Shown: piece by piece, positions 58,690 through 64,000 of the stretch
Numbering within the stretch: the first letter of the stretch is position 1
Layout of the letters: the number at the start of each line of letters is the position of its first letter
The notes under the pieces: generated by a model
Database searches by the model: none
What the model saw: only the letters and a program-made list of their open reading frames with translations
What the model was told of the DNA's origin: nothing
Translations under genes and position numbers: made by a program
NCBI GenBank assembly: GCA_035644395.1
Contig: DASQOR010000031.1
Span: 1-64,000 of the forward strand
Direction of reading: 5' to 3'
Length of the DNA stretch: 64,000 bases
Origin: JBGPLJ01 sp035644395
GTDB taxonomy: Bacteria > Pseudomonadota > Gammaproteobacteria > Steroidobacterales > Steroidobacteraceae

Positions 58690-60044
58690 TGCGGACGGCG
58701 CCCCGCGACGACGCCGATCATGCTGCGCGCGATCGCGAGCAATCGACGGTCATCTCCACTGCGACCCGCGAGTGACAGGCCGACGGGCGCCGAGCCATCG
58801 GCGTGGCAGGGCAGCGAGATCGCGCAGCCATCGAGAAAATTGACGAGCGACGGATTGCGAAGGATCAGGCGGTTCGCGGCGACATAGGCTTCATTGGCGG
58901 CCAGCGCACCGATCGGCATGGCCGTGAGCGCCACGGTCGGACTGATCCAGCCGTCGACATCGCCGAGCGCATCGTCGAATGCGCCCTGGATGCGCGCGCG
59001 GGTATCGATGAGGTCGAGATAGTCGGCGGCCGACATCGTGCTGCCCGCCTCGATCCGCGCCAGCACGCGCGGATCGTAGCTCGCGCGGTTCCGCGCGATG
59101 AGCGGACGGTGCCACGCGTAGGATTGCGGCCCCGAGAATCCGCCCTTCGCGTTGATCTTCGGGATTTCGGCGAGCATCGGCAGCGCGCGGTCGATGAGGA
59201 TGGCGCCGGCTTCGGACAAGTGCGTGAGTGCCTGCTCGACGCTCGATGCCACCTGCGGCTCGGCATCGTCCCACACGAGCGTGCGCGCGACGGCGAACTT
59301 CAGGCCCCGCACACCGATGGGCGCCGGCACATCGGCCGGAATGCCGGCCATGACGGCATCGAGGAGCGCACAACATTCGACCGTGCGTGCGAGCGGACCG
59401 ATGGAGTCGAGCGTGCGCGACAACGGCACGGTGCCATCGCGCGGAATGCGCTTTGCGGTCGGCTTGAACCCGACGAGTCCCGTGAGGGCCGCCGGGATTC
59501 GCACCGATCCGCCCGTGTCGGTGCCGATCGAAGCGATCGACATGCCATCGGTGACGGCAATCGCCGCGCCCGATGACGAGCCGCCGGGAATCCTGCCGCG
59601 CGCGCGCTCGAACGGATTGCGCGGCGTTCCGAAGTGCGGATTGATGCCAAGGCCCGAGAACGCGAATTCCGTCATGTTGGTCTTGCCGACGATCACGGCT
59701 CCCGCCCGGCGCAAGCGCCCGATGATTTCGGCGTCGGAGCCGGCCGGCGGCCGGCCCGCGAGCGCGCGCGATCCCGCGGTAGTCACCTCGCCGGCGATGT
59801 CGAAGAGGTCTTTGACGCTGATCGGAAGGCCCGTGAGCAGGCCGGGCCATTGGTCTTTCGCAATGGCATCCCAGGCGACGGCCTCCTGCCCCGCCCGGTC
59901 GGCGTAGAGTTGCGTAAAAACGCGCGCCCCCTCGCCTTCAGGGTCCGACGCTCGGACAAGCGCGTCGGCGACCAGCGCCCTGGAAGTCGCCGCCCCGCTC
60001 CTGAGCATCGCGGCTGCCTCGGCGATAGAGGGTCCCGGCGTCAT
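58686..60044 (-). CDS. Amidase signature enzyme
   Basis: 452 aa from the ATG at 60042-60044. Catalytic Lys in ISVKDLFDI, cis-Ser in GGSSSGAAIAV, and the nucleophile Ser in TDTGGSVRIPAAL, the Lys-cisSer-Ser triad of amidases. It hydrolyses an amide; GatA is possible but no gatB/gatC are near, so a catabolic amidase is likelier. The gene ends within the convergent SDR gene end. Confidence 0.85.
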   Translation of the reverse strand: MTPGPSIAEAAAMLRSGAATSRALVADALVRASDPEGEGARVFTQLYADRAGQEAVAWDAIAKDQWPGLLTGLPISVKDLFDIAGEVTTAGSRALAGRPPAGSDAEIIGRLRRAGAVIVGKTNMTEFAFSGLGINPHFGTPRNPFERARGRIPGGSSSGAAIAVTDGMSIASIGTDTGGSVRIPAALTGLVGFKPTAKRIPRDGTVPLSRTLDSIGPLARTVECCALLDAVMAGIPADVPAPIGVRGLKFAVARTLVWDDAEPQVASSVEQALTHLSEAGAILIDRALPMLAEIPKINAKGGFSGPQSYAWHRPLIARNRASYDPRVLARIEAGSTMSAADYLDLIDTRARIQGAFDDALGDVDGWISPTVALTAMPIGALAANEAYVAANRLILRNPSLVNFLDGCAISLPCHADGSAPVGLSLAGRSGDDRRLLAIARSMIGVVAGRRPH

Positions 60045-60051
60045 CCTTGCT

Positions 60052-60357
60052 TCATCCCTTCGGCCCGAATTCCCGCATGCGGCCGGCAATCGTCCGCGCT
60101 GCTTCGTCGGTTTCGAGCCCGAGCCCCGCAACTGCGCCCGCCCGATCGGCCGCATTGCGGTTCTGGCTGAGCTTCCACTGGCCCGTGAGCCGCTCGACCG
60201 CGATCTCGAAGCCGACGATGGCTTTCATCGTCTGCGCAATGTGATTCGCATCGAGGCCCGACGGGCCGGCATGCACGAGCGCGGCAAGCGGTTGCGCGCG
60301 GATCAGCTCGTGCAGCACTGCGGGCCGGCCTTCGGCGAAATACGACGGGATATCCAT
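60052..60357 (-). pseudogene. FMN-binding negative regulator (PaiB) with internal in-frame deletion
   Basis: 101 aa from the ATG at 60355-60357. Residues 1-38 match the N-terminal start of PaiB-family proteins (SYFAEGRPAVLHELI, GPSGLDANHI) and residues 40-101 match the C-terminal end (VGFEIAVERLTGQWKLSQNR). About 100 middle residues that normally form the FMN barrel are missing at about 60235-60245, with the frame preserved. Probably non-functional. It sits 7 bp before the amidase start. Confidence 0.7.
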
Positions 60358-60407
60358 GTTCGCGCAAGTATAACGCAGCTCATTTTCGGGCCCGCCGGTC
60401 CACAATC

Positions 60408-60438
60408 GCCCAGGACGCCTGCCGCGGGCGCCCTGGGC
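60408..60438 (-). terminator. Hairpin after the secreted amidase gene
   Basis: GCCCAGG/CCTGGGC arms with an inner CGCC/GGCG pairing form a strong GC hairpin 20 bp past the amidase stop on the minus strand. No T-run. May stop or slow transcription into the PaiB remnant. Confidence 0.4.
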
Positions 60439-60457
60439 TCGAAACAAAACCGCTCGG

Positions 60458-62200
60458 CTACATATGGTGCGGCCTCCAGTGAGCATCCTGGTCGTGCCGG
60501 CGCTTGTGGTGCGAATCCGGCCGCTTCAGGTTCGTGCCGACGATGTGGTCGTCCGGCGCCGTCGCGGCGAATGTCGGGAGGTTGCCCGCGCGCGCATGCG
60601 TTGCGGCTTCGAAACCCGACGCGAGCTTGATGAGGGTCGGCTCACTGAACGCCGTCCCGAAGAAGCTGATCCCGAGCGGCAGGCCGAAGGCATCGCCCGC
60701 CGGCACCTGCACGATCGGGTAACCCGAGGGCGCCGCGAGACCCGAGCTGCCGAAGAGGAAGTGATCGCCATAAAGGAGATCGGTGGACCACGCCGGGTTG
60801 TCCGTCGGCGCGACCACGGCGTCGAGGCTGAAATCCGCCAGCGCCTTGTCGATGCCGTTGACGCCGGCCAGGCGGTCGATCTCGAGCGCCTGGTTGTAGG
60901 TCATGCCGCCAAAATCCGGCTGCGGATCGTCCGGCCCCGGCGCGAGCCCGTCGGCGAGCTCGAAGATCTCCTGTGCGAAGAACGGCATTTCGGCATCCGC
61001 ATTGTCGTTGTTGAACGCGATCGCGTCCGTCAGCGTCTTGCCCGCCATCGGCACGCCGGTGCGCGTCGCGAAATAGCTCTTCACGTCGTTTCGAAAGTCA
61101 TACACGAGCACGAGAAATTCGCCGTCGGCGGGCGGAAACGTGAAGCCCGCGCCATCGAGATCGACGACGGTGGCGCCCGCCGCTTCGAGCGCGGCGACTG
61201 CCGCATCGAAAGCCGCAATCACCGCCGCCGGCGCGCTGTCGACACCCTGACGCGTCACACCGATGCGAGCCCCCTGCAAGCCGTGCGCGTCGAGGAACTG
61301 CGTGTAGTCGGCCGGAATGTCGGCCGGTCGCGGCCGCCCCGTCCAGCCGAGCGGCACTCCGCCCGTTGCCGGATCGCGTCCGTCGAAGGTTCGGCTCTGG
61401 ATCACCGAGAGCACCGCGGCCGCGTCGGCGACCGTGCGTCCGTGCGGGCCGACCGTGTCCTGGATATGCGAGATCGGGACGACGCCGGCGCGGCTGGTGA
61501 GCCCGACGGTCGGCTTGATGCCGACGATGCCGTTCACGTTGGCCGGGCACACGATGCTGCCGTCGGTCTCGGTGCCGAGTGCGACCGTCGCGAAGTTCGC
61601 CGAGACGGCCGCCCCCGATCCGGAACTCGATCCACAGGCATTGCGGTCGATGCCGTAAGGGTTATGCGTCTGTCCGCCGACCCCGGACCAGCCGCTGCTC
61701 GAGGTGAATGAACGGAAGTTCGCCCACTCCGAGAGGTTGGTCTTGCCGAGGATGACGGCCCCGCCGGCACGCAGCTTCGCGGCGACCGTCGAGTCCTGCA
61801 GCGCTGGCCTGCCGAGGAGTGCGAGCGAGCCCGCCGTGGTCTGCATGCGATCGCCGGTATCGATGTTGTCCTTCAAAAGGATCGGGATGCCGTGCAACGG
61901 ACCGAGCAGCGTCCCGTGCCGACGAAGCTCGTCGGCGCGGCGCGCCTGCGCGAGCGCACCCGGATTGAGTTCGATCACGGAGTTGACGCCCGGCCCGCGC
62001 TGGTCGAGCGCGATGATGCGCGCGAGGTATTCTCGCGTGAGCTGCTCGGATGTCGTGCGACCCGTCGCCATTTCCCACTGCAGCTGCGCGATCGTCGCCT
62101 CGTTGTGGCGCGAGGGCACGGCGTTCGACGAGTCGGCCCATGAAACCAACGGGCAAAGCCATGCCGTCGCGACGATGAGTCGCCTGATGAGTGTCGTCAT
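60458..62200 (-). CDS. Exported amidase signature enzyme
   Basis: 580 aa. N-terminal signal peptide (LIVATAWLCPLVSWADSS). Catalytic Lys in ILLKDNIDTGD, cis-Ser in CGSSSGSGAAVSA, and nucleophile Ser in ETDGSIVCPAN. Longer than the 452-aa amidase, with the extra length in the C-terminal half. Probably periplasmic; substrate unknown. The 156-bp upstream gap (62201-62356) has no gene. Confidence 0.85.
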   Translation of the reverse strand: MTTLIRRLIVATAWLCPLVSWADSSNAVPSRHNEATIAQLQWEMATGRTTSEQLTREYLARIIALDQRGPGVNSVIELNPGALAQARRADELRRHGTLLGPLHGIPILLKDNIDTGDRMQTTAGSLALLGRPALQDSTVAAKLRAGGAVILGKTNLSEWANFRSFTSSSGWSGVGGQTHNPYGIDRNACGSSSGSGAAVSANFATVALGTETDGSIVCPANVNGIVGIKPTVGLTSRAGVVPISHIQDTVGPHGRTVADAAAVLSVIQSRTFDGRDPATGGVPLGWTGRPRPADIPADYTQFLDAHGLQGARIGVTRQGVDSAPAAVIAAFDAAVAALEAAGATVVDLDGAGFTFPPADGEFLVLVYDFRNDVKSYFATRTGVPMAGKTLTDAIAFNNDNADAEMPFFAQEIFELADGLAPGPDDPQPDFGGMTYNQALEIDRLAGVNGIDKALADFSLDAVVAPTDNPAWSTDLLYGDHFLFGSSGLAAPSGYPIVQVPAGDAFGLPLGISFFGTAFSEPTLIKLASGFEAATHARAGNLPTFAATAPDDHIVGTNLKRPDSHHKRRHDQDAHWRPHHM

Positions 62201-62356
62201 TTAAGTCCCCTTGCGATCCACGGATTTAAGGATCGCGAACGAAGATGATCCCTTGAACGTTCCGGCCGCGGCCCGGATCGTTGGCGTTGTTATCCGGAGC
62301 GCAAGTCCATGCTACGCGCGCTTATTTGAAGGGGTCAATGTGTAGGATTTTCAACG

Positions 62357-63319
62357 TCAGAGTGCGATGCGGGAACCAACCCCGCGAGCCTCGGCGCGTG
62401 CCAGCAGCGCCTCGGCGACGAAAAGATCGAACAGCGCGTTGCCCGCGGTCTTGTACGCCGTAGTGCGCTCAACGGCGATGGTTCGACGGCCAAGCACGAG
62501 TTCCACGACCGGAAAGACGTCGGAATCCTTGAGGATTCCCCTCGCGAGAACATTGACGATATCGCCGACTTCCTTGCGCGCTCCCTCGGTATCGATCGCG
62601 AGCGATTGCGCAAGGCGATACACCGAGTCGGGCAATTCCTGCATCGAACTCCGATACGAACCGACGCTGACGAAATGTTTTCCTTCGAGCAGACGGGGTT
62701 CGTCAGGCAGCACCGGTGACCCGGACGTCGTCGCCGCGATCACGACCGACGTACTCTTCAGGAGTGCGTGGACATCGCTGCAGGCGATGACTTCGACCGA
62801 GGGCGCATGGCGCTTGACGGTCGCTTCAAAGCGTTGGTAACTCGCCGGTGACCGCTTGAGTGCGAAGACCTCGCGGATCGGCCGCACGGCGCAGGCTGAT
62901 ATCGCCTGCCAGGTTCCCTGCACGCCGCAGCCGACGATGCCGATGGATGCGGTGTCGGCTGGAGTCATGTACTTGAGGCCCAGCGCTCCGACGGCGCCGG
63001 TGCGCAACGCCGTCAGTGCGCCCGCATCCAGAAGCGCCCGCGGCTCGCCCGTCTCGGCGCTCGACAACAGCATGACGCCGATCGTGACCGGCAGCTGGCG
63101 CGCGGCGTTGCCGGGAACGACGGCGACGAATTTGACGCCCGCGGCGGAATCGCTGACCGCCGGCATCGAGAGAAATGTGTTGCCGCTGCGCTCGATGTGA
63201 TGGCGTTGCGGGACATCGCAGCGTCCCGCATCCTGCGCGCGCAAGGCCGACTCGATCGCCGCGACGGCATCCCGGGGAGCCAGCAGGTCGAAGATTTCGC
63301 TGGCGCCGAGCAGGATCAA
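62357..63319 (-). CDS. Ornithine cyclodeaminase / mu-crystallin family oxidoreductase
   Basis: 320 aa. NAD-binding IGIVGCGVQGTWQAISAC, preceded by SMPAVSDSAAGVKFVAVVPG and followed by VIAATTSGSPVLPDE. The family includes ornithine cyclodeaminase, alanine dehydrogenase and delta1-pyrroline-2-carboxylate reductase; which one cannot be told by eye. Divergent from hutD-like gene. Confidence 0.83.
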   Translation of the reverse strand: MILLGASEIFDLLAPRDAVAAIESALRAQDAGRCDVPQRHHIERSGNTFLSMPAVSDSAAGVKFVAVVPGNAARQLPVTIGVMLLSSAETGEPRALLDAGALTALRTGAVGALGLKYMTPADTASIGIVGCGVQGTWQAISACAVRPIREVFALKRSPASYQRFEATVKRHAPSVEVIACSDVHALLKSTSVVIAATTSGSPVLPDEPRLLEGKHFVSVGSYRSSMQELPDSVYRLAQSLAIDTEGARKEVGDIVNVLARGILKDSDVFPVVELVLGRRTIAVERTTAYKTAGNALFDLFVAEALLARAEARGVGSRIAL

Positions 63320-63409
63320 TGGACGAATGCCTGGACGAGCGGGCTGCGAGGCATGACGGGGAATCTCCGCGGTTCGTTCGACGCCATTCTACCGGGGTAG
63401 ACTGCCGGC

Positions 63410-63982
63410 ATGCGCGTCATCCGTTCCCGCGAGTATCGCCACATGCCGTGGAAGAACGGCGGTGGCGTCACCCTGGAAGTTGCGGTGGGCCCGCCCGATG
63501 CGGGCCTTGACGATATGGGCTGGCGCATCAGCCTCGCGCAAGTCGACTCGGACGGCCCGTTTTCACGGTTCCCGGGCATCGACCGCACGCTCAGCATCGT
63601 GCGCGGCCACGGTATGCAACTGGCCGTGGCGGGCCGCCCCACGGTCACCGTCGATCCGCAGTCGCATCCCTACTCGTTCGCAGGCGATGCGGCCGCGAGC
63701 GTCAAGCTCGTCGACGGCCCCGTCACCGATCTGAACGTGATGACCCGCCGGAATGCCCATCGACACGTCGTGCAGCGGCATCGGATGGTCGAGCGCCGGG
63801 AACTAGCCTTGCGTGCTGCGATCACAGGCGTGGTCGTTGTCGAGGGCAGCGCGACTGTCGATTGCGCCGGAGTCGCGGCAAGGCTCGATCCACTGGACAC
63901 GGCCCTGCTCTTCCCGGATGCGGTCAAGGCGATGCTGACAGCGACCGGACCGTCGACCGTCCTCTTGATACAGATCGACTGA
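63410..63982 (+). CDS. hutD: HutD family protein
   Basis: 190 aa. RHMPWKNGGGVTLEVAV at the start and DMGWRISLAQVDSDGPFSRF, FPGIDRTLSIVRGHG are the cupin-like HutD signature. HutD is found with histidine utilisation genes and is thought to regulate or fine-tune the pathway; its exact role is unsettled. A start codon follows 14 bp downstream with GGAG, so it may lead an operon running out of the window. Confidence 0.88.
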   Translation: MRVIRSREYRHMPWKNGGGVTLEVAVGPPDAGLDDMGWRISLAQVDSDGPFSRFPGIDRTLSIVRGHGMQLAVAGRPTVTVDPQSHPYSFAGDAAASVKLVDGPVTDLNVMTRRNAHRHVVQRHRMVERRELALRAAITGVVVVEGSATVDCAGVAARLDPLDTALLFPDAVKAMLTATGPSTVLLIQID

Positions 63983-63995
63983 AGGAGACTCATCG

Positions 63996-64000
63996 ATGAA
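63996..64000 (+). CDS. Start of a gene cut by the window edge
   Basis: ATGAA with GGAG 9 bp upstream directly after hutD. Only the first codons are inside the window; product unknown (hut genes would be expected). Confidence 0.4.

Noticed and set aside
1..64000. CRISPR arrays, rRNA genes, complete insertion sequences or transposases
   Set aside because: No regularly spaced repeats, rRNA segments, or transposase motifs with terminal inverted repeats were seen.

Overview
The window is GC-rich, densely coded bacterial chromosome. The gene content fits a Gammaproteobacterium near the Steroidobacteraceae / Xanthomonadales-Nevskiales (inference): a UrcA-family protein, a CadC-like TPR regulator, an STN-type TonB receptor behind an ECF sigma/FecR pair, an ECF sigma with its own Ser/Thr kinase, an arn lipid A operon and lptFG. 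No rRNA, CRISPR array or complete insertion sequence was seen.

Layout. 1-273 is the 3' end of an HK97-type phage capsid gene lying 5 bp from the 3' end of tRNA-Ala(GGC), which suggests a prophage edge. 532-3675 encodes a large Big2/metallopeptidase-like lipoprotein. 10140-3700 (minus) is a tight gltX-kup-sigma-kinase run. tRNA-Val(CAC) at 10296-10370 is the left end of a 4.2-kb integrated element bounded by a 46-bp repeat (10326-10371 and 14501-14546, one mismatch). The element holds a decayed integrase, three secreted-protein genes and a Phd/YefM + nucleotidyltransferase-like module.

17437-30708 is a metal and oxyanion resistance region: EamA transporter with a His-rich tail, chromate genes (chrA, a broken beta-propeller gene, a chrC-like superoxide dismutase, two truncated chrB copies), an arsenic operon (arsR-arsI-arsC-aqpS) with a palindromic operator, and a CusCBA-type efflux operon preceded by a Cys-rich secreted protein. 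That protein has a same-length paralogue in the tRNA-Val element.

30800-36055 holds a broken SRPBCC gene, an aldehyde dehydrogenase and three regulators: a receiver-less sigma-54 activator, a NarL-type response regulator and a degenerate REC-EAL protein. 36090-38505 (minus) is an exported methionine-sulfoxide repair operon (thioredoxin-like, msrB, msrA). Divergent from it run ECF sigma-fecR-TonB receptor, then a long co-oriented block: arnT, arnE-like, arnB, arnC, a split arnA (two genes), arnD, lptF, lptG, an Omp85 protein and an MFS transporter. The right end is catabolic: class V aminotransferase, SDR, two amidase-signature enzymes around a PaiB remnant, an ornithine cyclodeaminase-family enzyme and HutD.

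A recurrent oddity is the number of genes that have lost internal segments (integrase, beta-propeller, SRPBCC, PaiB) or their 5' ends (both chrB copies). These could be true deletions or assembly errors. All product names rest on reading motifs by eye; no database search was run.
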